This document shows positions 55,998 to 64,000 of a stretch of 64,000 nucleotides of DNA, one piece after another. The stretch covers positions 40,043 to 104,042 of the forward strand of contig NZ_JBFEFI010000012.1 in assembly GCF_040717535.1 (NCBI RefSeq), in the 5' to 3' direction. The notes under the pieces are model-generated. The model was not told where the DNA came from and did no database searches. It saw only the letters and a program-made list of their open reading frames with translations. The DNA is from Thalassoglobus sp. JC818 (lineage in GTDB: Bacteria; Planctomycetota; Planctomycetia; Planctomycetales; Planctomycetaceae). Both the position numbers and the translations under genes were made by a program. Numbering within the stretch: position 1 is the first letter of the stretch; each line of letters begins with the position of its first letter.

Positions 55998-57053
55998 CTA
56001 GTGATTCGTCTCCGTCGACGATTGAGATTCGACCATCGACTCGAGAGCAGCCCAACCTCGAAGTTGTTCTTCCGTCCAGGTCGCTGTTCCGGTCATCTTT
56101 AATTTGTGACGGGCGGCGTGTAGTCGACGTCGTAGTTCACGCGGCAGGCAGGCTTTGGAATTCACGTTCAAACCCGTTACTGACTGTCGTTGATGCTGGC
56201 GAAGAATGAGCTGCTTTTTCGCATTCAGCTGATAGCCAAAACGTTGAACGATCCATCGCGTCTTGAGGATTATTCCCCGGACTCGCCGGGGATAGTCTTT
56301 GGGAAAAGAGAATGTGATGTCATCTGCATAGCGTGTGTAGACACCTTTTCGGCTCTTGGCGAGTTGATCGAGTTGCTCGTCCATCAAAAAATTCACGACG
56401 TTGCTCAACCGCGGACTTGTGCTGGCTCCTTGAGGCAGACCTTGATCGTCGCAAGTCAGACGGAGAAGAACGGAAGCTGCTTCTTTCCCCCAGCCGATGC
56501 GCCGAAAATAGAGCTCAACTCGATCTCGAAGTGTGTTCCGGAAGAAGTCCACGAGGTCCAGCTTGATGACGACAGCCTGTCCGACGTGAGGCAGGGCGTT
56601 ATCAACAATAGACAACCCAGCTTCAAAACCTGTTGCGCATCGATGGCTATTGAGCAATGGGAGAAGACGTTGGAGAATTCGTTTCTGGATCTCAGCTGTC
56701 GTGGCATCAGGAATTCTGAGAATTCGAGTCCCACCGGATCGTTTGGGAATCGCCCGATCAGAGTATCGAGGAGAATGATGGATCAGTTGCTCTTCAGGAA
56801 GATCCAGTCGTCGAGCCAGTTCCGAGACGGTCAGTCCCCATCCCATCCAACTTCGAAAAGCTTGTTGCGGGTTGCCTGATGTCAGCTGGAACAGCGCGGT
56901 GATCCATCCGGCGAAAATGAGAACACAGATCACGCCTAAGACGCAAGTGACGACAACCCCCGGCGCCTGATACGCAAGGAGAACTCCCCCAGCGAACACC
57001 ATGATGGTGCAGCCACAACCGGATGTCACTTGGAAGGTTGTTCGCGCAGACAT
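55998..57053 (-). CDS. Retron-type reverse transcriptase with N-terminal two-helix membrane segment
   Basis: A 351-residue reverse transcriptase. Residues 1-12 are polar, then two hydrophobic helices (about 13-35 and 36-56). The RT domain (about 95-320) has LDLVDFF (165-171, motif A), LPQGASTSP (206-214, motif B), YADD (242-245, catalytic) and GYQLNAKK (motif D). Two retron markers are present: NALPH (152-156, retron NAxxH) and VTG (292-294). The remainder fits the retron thumb. The RT is fused to a two-helix membrane segment, whereas type IV retrons carry a separate 2TM effector protein. A hairpin terminator lies 12 bases before the ATG. No second effector gene is seen. An inactive domestic RT seems unlikely since YADD is intact. 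Confidence 0.85.
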   Translation of the reverse strand: MSARTTFQVTSGCGCTIMVFAGGVLLAYQAPGVVVTCVLGVICVLIFAGWITALFQLTSGNPQQAFRSWMGWGLTVSELARRLDLPEEQLIHHSPRYSDRAIPKRSGGTRILRIPDATTAEIQKRILQRLLPLLNSHRCATGFEAGLSIVDNALPHVGQAVVIKLDLVDFFRNTLRDRVELYFRRIGWGKEAASVLLRLTCDDQGLPQGASTSPRLSNVVNFLMDEQLDQLAKSRKGVYTRYADDITFSFPKDYPRRVRGIILKTRWIVQRFGYQLNAKKQLILRQHQRQSVTGLNVNSKACLPRELRRRLHAARHKLKMTGTATWTEEQLRGWAALESMVESQSSTETNH

Positions 57054-57064
57054 TCGAAAACCTG

Positions 57065-57097
57065 AAAAAGAATGGAGCAGCCCATGCTACTCCATTC
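57065..57097 (-). terminator. Terminator or attenuator hairpin just upstream of the reverse transcriptase
   Basis: On the minus strand GAATGGAGTAGC (57097-57086) pairs with GCTGCTCCATTC (57081-57070) with one wobble and a 4-base loop, followed by five T (57069-57065). It lies 12 bases before the reverse-transcriptase ATG, so an upstream transcript ends there or is attenuated. Confidence 0.7.
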
Positions 57098-57110
57098 AAA
57101 GCCTTGCGCA

Positions 57111-57133
57111 GCGTAGCCGTGAACGGATTACGC
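57111..57133 (-). other. Second hairpin in the reverse-transcriptase leader
   Basis: GCGTA (57111-57115) pairs with TACGC (57129-57133) with an inner CCG/CGG around TGAA. With the terminator hairpin it makes two successive stems in the leader, a possible part of an msr-msd-like RNA. Confidence 0.45.
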
Positions 57134-57155
57134 AGGCAGCGGAGTCTTAACGACC

Positions 57156-57365
57156 TCATTGAGACCGGGTCGACGAAACATCGACCTGTGCGAAACGCAC
57201 CACCAAGGCAATTGAACTATCGTTTACCAACTTCGGAACGTCAATCGAAACACCGTAGTCGCCAACTCCTCGCGTGTTTACCTCAAAGCTTGCAAGAAAG
57301 ATGGCTTCGCCAATACGTGAGACAGTTGCAAAGGAGGCTTCATTTCGCGCAGTATTTAACGCCAT
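57156..57365 (-). CDS. Possible small protein upstream of the reverse transcriptase
   Basis: A 69-codon open frame with plausible composition (MALNTARNEASFATV..., then GVGDYGVSIDVPKLV), with no ribosome site and no known domain. It could be a small accessory gene or the tail of an RNA element. The leader terminator is 60 bases past its stop. Confidence 0.2.
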   Translation of the reverse strand: MALNTARNEASFATVSRIGEAIFLASFEVNTRGVGDYGVSIDVPKLVNDSSIALVVRFAQVDVSSTRSQ

Positions 57366-57453
57366 TCATTTAGAGTAATCCCACCGGTGCCATCATCTTT
57401 TTACGTCGGCTGATCGCTAGATTTGATCGACTGTTAGAGGGGAAGCCTCGCTC

Positions 57454-60321
57454 ATGCCTTCATGTTTGCCTGCCTGTTTAACTTCGTCCGTTTTGTTGTC
57501 TGCCTTTCTGGTGCTCACTGTCAACGGAGCGGAAATGTCCGAAGCTGAAGATCAATCTAAGCCGCTCTACGAGCTCGCAATTCTCAACGGACGTGTTGTC
57601 GATGGCACGGGTTCGCCGTGGTTCAAAGCTGATCTCGGAATTGTGGACGGAAAGATCGTCAAGGTTGGAAAGATCTCACCGGAGTCGGCGGATGAAGTGA
57701 TTGATGCCGATGGCCTGATTGTCGCTCCCGGATTTGTTGACATGATGGGGCAGACGGCGACGCCCATGCTGCGAGACCCAGACAGTGCGATCAATCTGCT
57801 GACTCAGGGCATCACCACAATCAATGCTGGGGAGGGTGGGTCTGCTGCACCGGTCAGCGAAGCGGAGGCAGCGTCGCTCGGTTGGCAAAACATGATGGAG
57901 TATTTCCAAATGCTCGACATGCGGGGGCTGCCCGTCAATGTCGTGCAGACGATTGGTCATACTCAAGTTCGCGTACTTGTGATGGGAGAGGCCGATCGTC
58001 GACCGACTCCTGAAGAGTTGAGCGCGATGCAGGATCTCGTGCGGGAAGCAATGGAAGCTGGGGCGATTGGTGTGTCCACCGCCTTGATTTATCCCCCTGC
58101 AGTTTACGCAACGACTGAAGAAATCGGAGCGCTTACCGCCGTCGCAGGAGAATATGGCGGCCGGTATTACACGCACATGCGAAATGAAGGTGACCGCCTT
58201 CTCGAAGCCATCGATGAAGCTCTCGAAATCGGCCGCATCGGAAAAACGCCCGTTCACATTTTTCATCTCAAAGCAGCTGGTCAGCAAAACTGGGGGAAAA
58301 TGCAATTGGCGCTCGCTCGAATTCATGCAGCGCGGGCAGAAGGGCAACAGGTGACTGCGGATATTTACCCGTACATCAATAACGGACTCGGCATCGACGC
58401 ACTCATTCATCCGAGGCACTTCGGCGAAGGGCGGTCCAAATTCCTAAATCGACTCAAAGATGATAAGGAATTGCGTGCAACGGTTCGAGAAGAAATCGAG
58501 ACAACAAGTGGTTGGGAAAACTGGTATCGCCATACCGGATCAAACTGGGACAGGGTGATTGTCGGTCAAACGAACGAAGCTCGTTATCGAGAGTTGACAG
58601 GCAAGTCTGTCGCTGAGATTGCGAAAGCTGTCGACGAAGACGTGTGGGACACCTTCTTCAATCTGTGCATCGCAGGATCATTTGCGCTCCCGGAAACGAT
58701 GAGCGACGCGAACAAGATCTTGGCCATGCAGCAGCCTTTTGTCTCATTTTGCACCGATGTCGGTCCCGCAGGAGGAAACCGGGGAGCATCACATCCTCGT
58801 TCTTTTGGATCGTTTCCGCGAATGCTCTCGCGTTATGTGCGCGGGTTGGGAGCGATTCCATTAGAGCGAGCAATTGCTCAAGCGAGTGCAACAGCTGCCA
58901 ACAGCGTGATGATTTATGATCGAGGACGAATTGCGGAAGGCCTGGCCGCAGACATCATTGTCTTCGACGAAAACGAAATCGCTGACAAAGCGACATTCAC
59001 CGATCCCCATGCACTCTCTGTGGGGATGAAGCATGTGGTCGTCAACGGAGAACTCGTCCTCTCTGACGGCGAATACACAGGAAAGCGTCCGGGAATCGTC
59101 TTACGCGGTCCAGGCTATCAGGATTCCATTGGATCTCATGCGATTTCATCCGGTGAGACAAGCACCGCCTTTCAGTCTGTCGATGACGTTCTGACAGCGT
59201 TCATTCAGGAACACAAGATCCCTGGGGCATCGGTCGCGATTTCGAACGCAGGGAAAGTCGTTTATGCCCGCGGCTTTGGGTACGCGGATGTCGGGCAACG
59301 AGAGCCAGTTCGTCCCGAGAGTCTTTTCCGTATCGCCAGCGTTTCGAAACCGATTACGGCAATCGCAGTCCTACAGCTTGTCGAACAGGGAAAATTATCG
59401 CTCGATGACAAGGTCTTCGAGCGGCTCGACTATGAGCCTCATCTCCCCGACGGTGTAGACTTCGATGAGCGTCAGAACGACATCACGATTCGGCATCTCC
59501 TTCAGCATCGTGGAGGATGGGATCGCGATCAGTCCTTTGACGCAATGTTCAAGTCGATCGAATTCGCCGAAGAACTTGGAGTTGATCCACCCGCAACGCC
59601 TGAGACTGTGATTCGTGTTATGCTTGGCAAGCCGCTCGACTTCGCGCCCGGTGAGCGATATGCCTATTCGAACTATGGGTACTGTCTTCTTGGCCGGCTC
59701 ATCGAAAAGGTTTCCGGTCAGGATTACGAAAGTTATGTCCGTGATCACGTTTTAGAGCCAATTGGTGTCAGTGACATGCAAATCGGCTCAACGCATCTTG
59801 CAGGACGAAGATCGAACGAAGTGCGTTATTATCATCCGTGGCAGGGCGAGTCGGTGTTCAAGGCAGATCTACATTCGCCGGTCCCTCACGCCTACGGAGC
59901 CTGGTACCTCGAGGCTATGGATTCGCACGGTGCGTGGATTGCATCTGCCTCTGACCTTGTGAAGTTCGCGTCTGCATTCGATTCTCCCGACAGCAGCCCG
60001 CTCCTCTCAGAAGAGAGCATTCAAGAAATGTTCGCCCGCCCGGAAGGACTGGCGGGATACGAGGAAAACGGCAATCCAAAAGATCGCTATTACGGGCTGG
60101 GATGGTCCATCAAAGTCAATGATGATGAGACCTTCAGTGCGAGCCACGGAGGATCATTGCCTGGCACGAACACAATCCTGATTCGTCGCGAGGATGGACG
60201 TAATCTTGCAGTCTTGTTCAACACGCGAGTCAGCGCGAAAACATCGCGAATTATCGGCGATGTCCTTCCTTCGCTCACTCAAGCACTGGACGAAATCGAA
60301 GACTGGCCAACCGCGGAATGA
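57454..60321 (+). CDS. Amidohydrolase (D-aminoacylase-like) fused to beta-lactamase-like serine hydrolase
   Basis: A 955-residue exported fusion. After the signal peptide (about 1-25) an N-acyl-D-amino-acid deacylase-type amidohydrolase covers about 30-550 (NGRVVDGTGSPWFKADLGI, GAIGVSTALIYPPAVYAT, HIFHLKAAG). The usual HxH metal pair after APGF is replaced by APGFVDMMGQTA, as in one known clade, so metal use may differ. A class C beta-lactamase/DD-peptidase-like domain (about 570-940) follows, with SVSK (about 629, SxxK) and YSN (about 737). The joint role is probably cleavage of D-amino-acid-containing peptides or peptidoglycan fragments. Ribosome site GAGGGG is at 57437. It is divergent from the reverse transcriptase. 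Confidence 0.85.
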   Translation: MPSCLPACLTSSVLLSAFLVLTVNGAEMSEAEDQSKPLYELAILNGRVVDGTGSPWFKADLGIVDGKIVKVGKISPESADEVIDADGLIVAPGFVDMMGQTATPMLRDPDSAINLLTQGITTINAGEGGSAAPVSEAEAASLGWQNMMEYFQMLDMRGLPVNVVQTIGHTQVRVLVMGEADRRPTPEELSAMQDLVREAMEAGAIGVSTALIYPPAVYATTEEIGALTAVAGEYGGRYYTHMRNEGDRLLEAIDEALEIGRIGKTPVHIFHLKAAGQQNWGKMQLALARIHAARAEGQQVTADIYPYINNGLGIDALIHPRHFGEGRSKFLNRLKDDKELRATVREEIETTSGWENWYRHTGSNWDRVIVGQTNEARYRELTGKSVAEIAKAVDEDVWDTFFNLCIAGSFALPETMSDANKILAMQQPFVSFCTDVGPAGGNRGASHPRSFGSFPRMLSRYVRGLGAIPLERAIAQASATAANSVMIYDRGRIAEGLAADIIVFDENEIADKATFTDPHALSVGMKHVVVNGELVLSDGEYTGKRPGIVLRGPGYQDSIGSHAISSGETSTAFQSVDDVLTAFIQEHKIPGASVAISNAGKVVYARGFGYADVGQREPVRPESLFRIASVSKPITAIAVLQLVEQGKLSLDDKVFERLDYEPHLPDGVDFDERQNDITIRHLLQHRGGWDRDQSFDAMFKSIEFAEELGVDPPATPETVIRVMLGKPLDFAPGERYAYSNYGYCLLGRLIEKVSGQDYESYVRDHVLEPIGVSDMQIGSTHLAGRRSNEVRYYHPWQGESVFKADLHSPVPHAYGAWYLEAMDSHGAWIASASDLVKFASAFDSPDSSPLLSEESIQEMFARPEGLAGYEENGNPKDRYYGLGWSIKVNDDETFSASHGGSLPGTNTILIRREDGRNLAVLFNTRVSAKTSRIIGDVLPSLTQALDEIEDWPTAE

Positions 60322-60327
60322 AGTCGC

Positions 60328-61248
60328 TTAACCCTGAATCTCAACCCGAGTCGGACCGTCAGCTAATGTGCCGGAAACCTCGAGTGAGTGGCCCCAGAAC
60401 AAGTCGCCATCATCCAGCCAGAAGGTGACGTATCCATCAGGAGATACAACAATCGAGTTCACGCTGAGCCGTGATTTGAATGTGCGTGCGTTGACTGGAG
60501 ATTCATCGTCATCAAGCCAGTCTTCATTCTTCGTTTCCAGCAATTGATCCGCAGCGAGCTGTCGAACGGTTTTATTCCAGTTGGCAGCACTCTTAAACAA
60601 CTTCTCAGCGTTGATTACAGCCTTCTCTGCTTCTTCAACTGTTTTGGCCTCTAAGCGAAGGTTGATCTTGCTGCGCTGAAACTTCGTTGCCGAAGTAAAC
60701 CACCCGAGATTTCTTTCCAGAGTGAATTTACCGAGCTTTTTGTGATCGAGTGTGACAGGGTTTTGTAGATCGACGAGGACGCTTTGCATCTCGGAATCGT
60801 CGGTCACCTCTTCAATGAATGCCTCATACCACGCATTCGGGGAGCATGGTGTGTCCATAATGCTGAGATATCCTTCCAGAATCGGTCTTCCCTGAACACG
60901 CAGAATAATTTCTCGAGATGGCGAGTCTGCTGGCATTCGAACACAGACGAAGTCGGGGTCGTCTCGAGTAATCTGGAGCGTGCCTTGTGTCATTGCCTTT
61001 GCAAGAGCCCGTGCATCCGCTTCATCACCTGAACGTCTGAAATAGAGCGTATTGTCAGTTCGAATCGGGCCATCGCCAATTCTCCATGCGATGAACGTCA
61101 TCGTCATTTTCCAGCGATGCGACCCGTCCTGCTTGCCACAATCAGCAGCTCGGAACCCGTCACTCTTGAGAATTCCAGTGATTTCAGTAACTGGTTGTTT
61201 CCGTAAGTCTTCATGAAGCTGTTTCTCCCACTCAACTGCGTCTTTCAT
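60328..61248 (-). CDS. DUF2262-containing protein
   Basis: A 306-residue cytoplasmic protein. The C-terminal part (about 175-306) matches the DUF2262 pattern: FTLERNLGWFTSATKFQ, AVINAEKLFKSAANWN and YVTFWLDDGDLFWGHSL. The N-terminal part is an unassigned beta-alpha domain (about 40-165). Function unknown. The ATG at 61248 has an ideal AAGGAG and was preferred to the frame start 61287. It converges with the fusion gene, 6 bases apart. Confidence 0.75.
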   Translation of the reverse strand: MKDAVEWEKQLHEDLRKQPVTEITGILKSDGFRAADCGKQDGSHRWKMTMTFIAWRIGDGPIRTDNTLYFRRSGDEADARALAKAMTQGTLQITRDDPDFVCVRMPADSPSREIILRVQGRPILEGYLSIMDTPCSPNAWYEAFIEEVTDDSEMQSVLVDLQNPVTLDHKKLGKFTLERNLGWFTSATKFQRSKINLRLEAKTVEEAEKAVINAEKLFKSAANWNKTVRQLAADQLLETKNEDWLDDDESPVNARTFKSRLSVNSIVVSPDGYVTFWLDDGDLFWGHSLEVSGTLADGPTRVEIQG

Positions 61249-61696
61249 TAGGCAACTCCTTGCGAGCTTCGGTCTGTGCACAGTCACAAAATGATCTCAG
61301 CCGGTGTTCATATCGGAATCTGTGGATCGGATCAAGCTGCGCAAGTTTTTGGTGAAATCGCTCTCAAACGATTGGAACGACTTCAGAGAGAAATGCTTTG
61401 ATCGCCACATTTGTGCGAAAGAAATCATGCATTGATGCAGGGGAAACCATCGCACTTGATGCAGCAAATGTGAGCGAGGTCGCATGCCGGAAATCGTCAA
61501 TCAGGAATTTGGCGTAGTTTGGGAAGATTTCACGCTGAGGGAGGAATATTCGGGTTGTGCAGATTCTGCCGATTCGTCAAATTCGGCCGCTTACGAGATT
61601 TCGAGAATCTCGTTGCAAGGCGTATGGAGGCTAATTTAGCTTCTGGTAATTCTGTTGTTGAGCAATCTTAGTTTTTACGGTGACAAGGGTCTAAAA
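61249..61696. other. Leader and promoter region of the PEP-CTERM gene
   Basis: About 450 bp with no gene. A perfect 8-bp hairpin ACGAGATT/AATCTCGT (61593-61600 and 61606-61613) lies about 85 bases before the start, and a 17-bp imperfect dyad (61627-61643) may be an operator. An 8-bp inverted repeat CACATTTG/CAAATGTG (61406-61413, 61465-61472) is further up. Confidence 0.4.
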
Positions 61697-62461
61697 ATGC
61701 GATTTATGAAGTTTAGTTTCTTATGTTGTGCCGTTGTGGCAATGGCGTCTTCATCGGCCTTTGCTGGTCTGGTTGATCTTTCAACATGGAGCAACGAAGG
61801 GGGCGGAAACTGGGTTCCACAGACAACAGTCTCTCCTAACGATTCAGTGCTACAGACACTGAACAGTGACACAACAGTGTTTTACAACAACCAGAACAGT
61901 CAGGGAAAATCGCTGTCTGGAAAAGTTAAAGTTCAGACGGGAAGTGATGACGACTGGTTTGGGTTTGTACTCGGTTATGATGCCGGTGACCTGAGCAGCG
62001 CCACAGCAGACTTCATTCTGATCGACTGGAAACAGGGAACCCAGAGTGGCTGGGACGCAGGATTGGCGATTTCTCGTGTCACCGGGGCAATGCAGTCGGG
62101 CGGCACGTCAACGAACTCCCCAGCATGGGATCACAATGGCCCTGTCAATTTTCTTCAACGTGGAGCAACGCTCGGAAACGTTGGATGGCAGGATAATGTT
62201 GAGTACGCGTTCGATATTGAGTTTACGTCTTCAAACATTAAAGTTTTCGTTGATGGTGTCTTGCAATTTGACATTAACGGAACTTTCGAAGACGGTTCAT
62301 TCGGCTTCTATAACTATTCACAGCCAAGCGTTCTCTACGCAGCTGTTGAAGAAGATGTCTTGCCGCCTTCGACAGTGCCTGAACCAACTTCCATGGCATT
62401 GCTAGGAATGGGGCTGGTTGGACTGGGGCTGAGCCGACGTCGATCCACAAAGCGTTCGTAA
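61697..62461 (+). CDS. PEP-CTERM surface protein
   Basis: A 254-residue exported protein. The signal peptide (1-24, ending AFA) starts MRFMKFSFLC. The mature part is a beta-sandwich of thrombospondin-C-terminal or lectin type (LSGKVKVQTGSDDDWFGFV, DFILIDWKQG). It ends VPEPTSMALLGMGLVGLGLSRRR, the PEP-CTERM sorting tag: VPEP, hydrophobic helix and basic tail, cleaved by an exosortase. EPS-associated surface proteins carry this tag. AAGGG precedes the ATG. Ended by a strong terminator. Confidence 0.85.
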   Translation: MRFMKFSFLCCAVVAMASSSAFAGLVDLSTWSNEGGGNWVPQTTVSPNDSVLQTLNSDTTVFYNNQNSQGKSLSGKVKVQTGSDDDWFGFVLGYDAGDLSSATADFILIDWKQGTQSGWDAGLAISRVTGAMQSGGTSTNSPAWDHNGPVNFLQRGATLGNVGWQDNVEYAFDIEFTSSNIKVFVDGVLQFDINGTFEDGSFGFYNYSQPSVLYAAVEEDVLPPSTVPEPTSMALLGMGLVGLGLSRRRSTKRS

Positions 62462-62659
62462 AGAGCTTGCAAGATGGTTGGTCGAGGCTCTATCAGAATG
62501 TTTGTTTTATGTGACTATCATTAGTTAACATGAACAGGCCTTGGAGTAAGAATACTGGACAGCATCGGAGTGCTGATTCCTGATGTCCAGGTCCTAATCA
62601 ACTTGATAGATTGCTTTGATGCTATTTTTATGCTCGATACCTGAGCAGTGAAAGCTTGA

Positions 62660-62693
62660 AAAGCCTCTTTGGTAGCATTGCCAAAGAGGCTTT
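62660..62693. terminator. Bidirectional intrinsic terminator
   Basis: A 13-bp perfect stem (62660-62672 with 62681-62693) with an 8-base loop and A- and T-tracts on both sides, between the convergent PEP-CTERM and sialidase-like genes. Confidence 0.85.
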
Positions 62694-62704
62694 ATTTCGT
62701 GAGT

Positions 62705-63913
62705 TTACTCTCGATTCTTCAGCGGACGAGAAATCAGCATCTTGAGGCGTGAACCTTCATTCACCAACTTTCCCGCCTGAATATCTGCCTCTGTAAATCG
62801 GGCGAGCAAAATTTCTCCATCGGTCGAGCGGTTTCGATCGTAGGAAATAAAGATCGTCCCATCTGGGCTCTGAAAGCCGTCGGGATACGAAATTCCGTTT
62901 CGCTCGTCCAAGACCAGCCCCCCATTCCAGGTTTCGCCGTCATCGTCGGAAAGCCACGCACTCAATTGAACACGTCCGGAGTGCGAATCGATTTTATCTC
63001 CATGCTTGATCAGGAGGAGTCGGCCCGATCGCAGGCGACGAATGTGAAATCGAGCCACGGGATGTTTGATCGCAGAAAGCACCGGAGTTGACCAAGTCGA
63101 TCCGGAGTCAGTCGAAGTGGATTCCATGATTCCGTTGCGAGTCCGAGCCAACATCCACAATGTTCCATCCGTTTTTTCGACGACCATGTGTTCATGCCAG
63201 TCAGGCTGCGGGAAGTTCGCCATTCCTCGTCGTGTCCATGTAGTTCCCTCATCGGTCGATACAAAGACATTCGCTCCACGCAACGGGTCAAGATCCCGGA
63301 AGCAACCCTGAAACTCGTGAAGTCCTCCACGTTCGTCCAGAGAAATGGGCAGCATCCACTCGCCAGAGGAAACCACGACAGGTTTGTTGAGAGTGACACC
63401 GTGCCAGATGCGTTTGGGCTCGGACCAATGCGGAGTTTCTGAGTCAGGGTCACTACAGACAGTGGCCCAGACACCGCCTCTTCCGTCGAACATCTTCATT
63501 GACTGGTCAAAGAACAACCAGAGTCGTCCCATCGGATCGGTCCAGAGATTCCCGACGAGTGTACTGCGATCCATCGGAAGTTCCGGGGAATGAGTGTCGA
63601 TCACTAGTCGCGGCTTCGACCAGGTTTCCCCTTCGTCGTCACTTGTGGCCAGTACAAAAAATGCTTTCGGGCTGTCACCACCAGCAACCCAACAGGCCCA
63701 GATGCGACCCTCTGGAGTGCGGTCGATTCCAATCGTCATCCCATAGTCGAGTTGATCGTAGTCGTAATCGGGGAGAGGTGACGTATTGAGAGTCGGTGTT
63801 TCAAGTGCGTGATCGGCAATTTTCTCAAGCTCTGCGATTCGATCAGTCTCTTGACCAAAGATGAACTGCTGAGCGAGAAGCGTGAAGATGATCGCGATAA
63901 CGGTTTTAATCAT
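62705..63913 (-). CDS. Secreted sialidase-like (BNR-repeat) protein
   Basis: A 402-residue exported six-bladed beta-propeller of the sialidase superfamily. Signal peptide 1-21, then BNR/Asp-box motifs: SDDEGETW, STDEGTTW, STDSGSTW and SDDDGETW. FRIP-like and catalytic residues of true sialidases are not clear, so glycoside-hydrolase activity is unproven. Such proteins in Planctomycetes are linked with polysaccharide use. The ATG at 63913 was preferred (MIKTVIAIIF signal); the frame opens at 63952. Confidence 0.8.
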   Translation of the reverse strand: MIKTVIAIIFTLLAQQFIFGQETDRIAELEKIADHALETPTLNTSPLPDYDYDQLDYGMTIGIDRTPEGRIWACWVAGGDSPKAFFVLATSDDEGETWSKPRLVIDTHSPELPMDRSTLVGNLWTDPMGRLWLFFDQSMKMFDGRGGVWATVCSDPDSETPHWSEPKRIWHGVTLNKPVVVSSGEWMLPISLDERGGLHEFQGCFRDLDPLRGANVFVSTDEGTTWTRRGMANFPQPDWHEHMVVEKTDGTLWMLARTRNGIMESTSTDSGSTWSTPVLSAIKHPVARFHIRRLRSGRLLLIKHGDKIDSHSGRVQLSAWLSDDDGETWNGGLVLDERNGISYPDGFQSPDGTIFISYDRNRSTDGEILLARFTEADIQAGKLVNEGSRLKMLISRPLKNRE

Positions 63914-64000
63914 TTGGGCTTCGCTGTTGTCTCTGGAGTGAATGTTTTCCATAGCCGGAAACAGAAAAGCTGCACCGGCTTAGCTGCTCGTTCACTCTAG

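Noticed and set aside
55998..57053. Group II intron or diversity-generating RT
   Set aside because: No maturase/endonuclease domain, no template-variable repeat pair and no target gene; the NAxxH and VTG motifs favour retron type.

Overview
The window reads as chromosome of a planctomycete, most likely order Planctomycetales. The inference rests on gene content: two sulfatases, a prepilin-like DUF1559 protein, DUF1080 domains, a PEP-CTERM surface protein, an ECF sigma factor joined to a serine/threonine kinase gene, a redoxin/cytochrome/monooxygenase-like protein with EF-hands, and many secreted multidomain proteins. Genes are mostly single units or pairs on alternating strands, with housekeeping genes (hisF, rpsT, menG/ubiE, fbp, nadD, miaA, SRP RNA) scattered among them. 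No rRNA, tRNA, CRISPR array, integrase or transposase was found.

Layout. 0-8.5 kb: SGNH hydrolase, AspT-type transporter, secreted metallophosphoesterase, hisF, phosphohexomutase, rpsT. 8.7-13.5 kb: an alpha/beta-hydrolase-like gene overlapping a PIG-L deacetylase, the redoxin/cytochrome protein, menG/ubiE. 13.5-17.7 kb (minus): a compact phage-type module (HTH, ParB-like, ABC ATPase, GNAT, terminase small, terminase large) with no capsid, portal or integrase genes. 17.8-22.3 kb: dynamin-like GTPase, carotenoid-desaturase-like oxidoreductase, then a 1-kb gene-free stretch holding a 74-nt perfect cloverleaf. 22.3-31 kb: ECF sigma and kinase, sulfatase, Ldh-type dehydrogenase, fbp, two uncharacterised genes. 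31.2-35.8 kb (plus): RimK-like ATP-grasp, EboD-like sugar-phosphate cyclase, radical SAM protein and a degenerate phosphoesterase, perhaps a small biosynthetic cluster. 36-46.3 kb: Gfo/Idh/MocA oxidoreductase, a lipoprotein with a HEATH motif, a protease-SirB1 fusion, LysM protein, SRP RNA, CBS protein, nadD, DUF1080 lipoprotein, ArsR regulator. 46.9-54.5 kb: zinc-ribbon membrane protein, large TPR protein, miaA, arylsulfatase, small lipoprotein. 54.5-64 kb: DUF1559 protein, a retron-type reverse transcriptase with two N-terminal membrane helices, an amidohydrolase/beta-lactamase fusion, DUF2262 protein, PEP-CTERM protein, sialidase-like protein.

The strongest candidates for something undescribed are: (i) the membrane-fused retron-like reverse transcriptase at 55998-57053 with a hairpin-rich, terminator-containing leader; (ii) the capsid-less terminase/ParB/ABC-GNAT operon at 13519-17720; (iii) the 74-nt cloverleaf at 21597-21670; and (iv) a roughly 100-bp dispersed intergenic repeat present three times (about 19.7, 29.7 and 54.4 kb).
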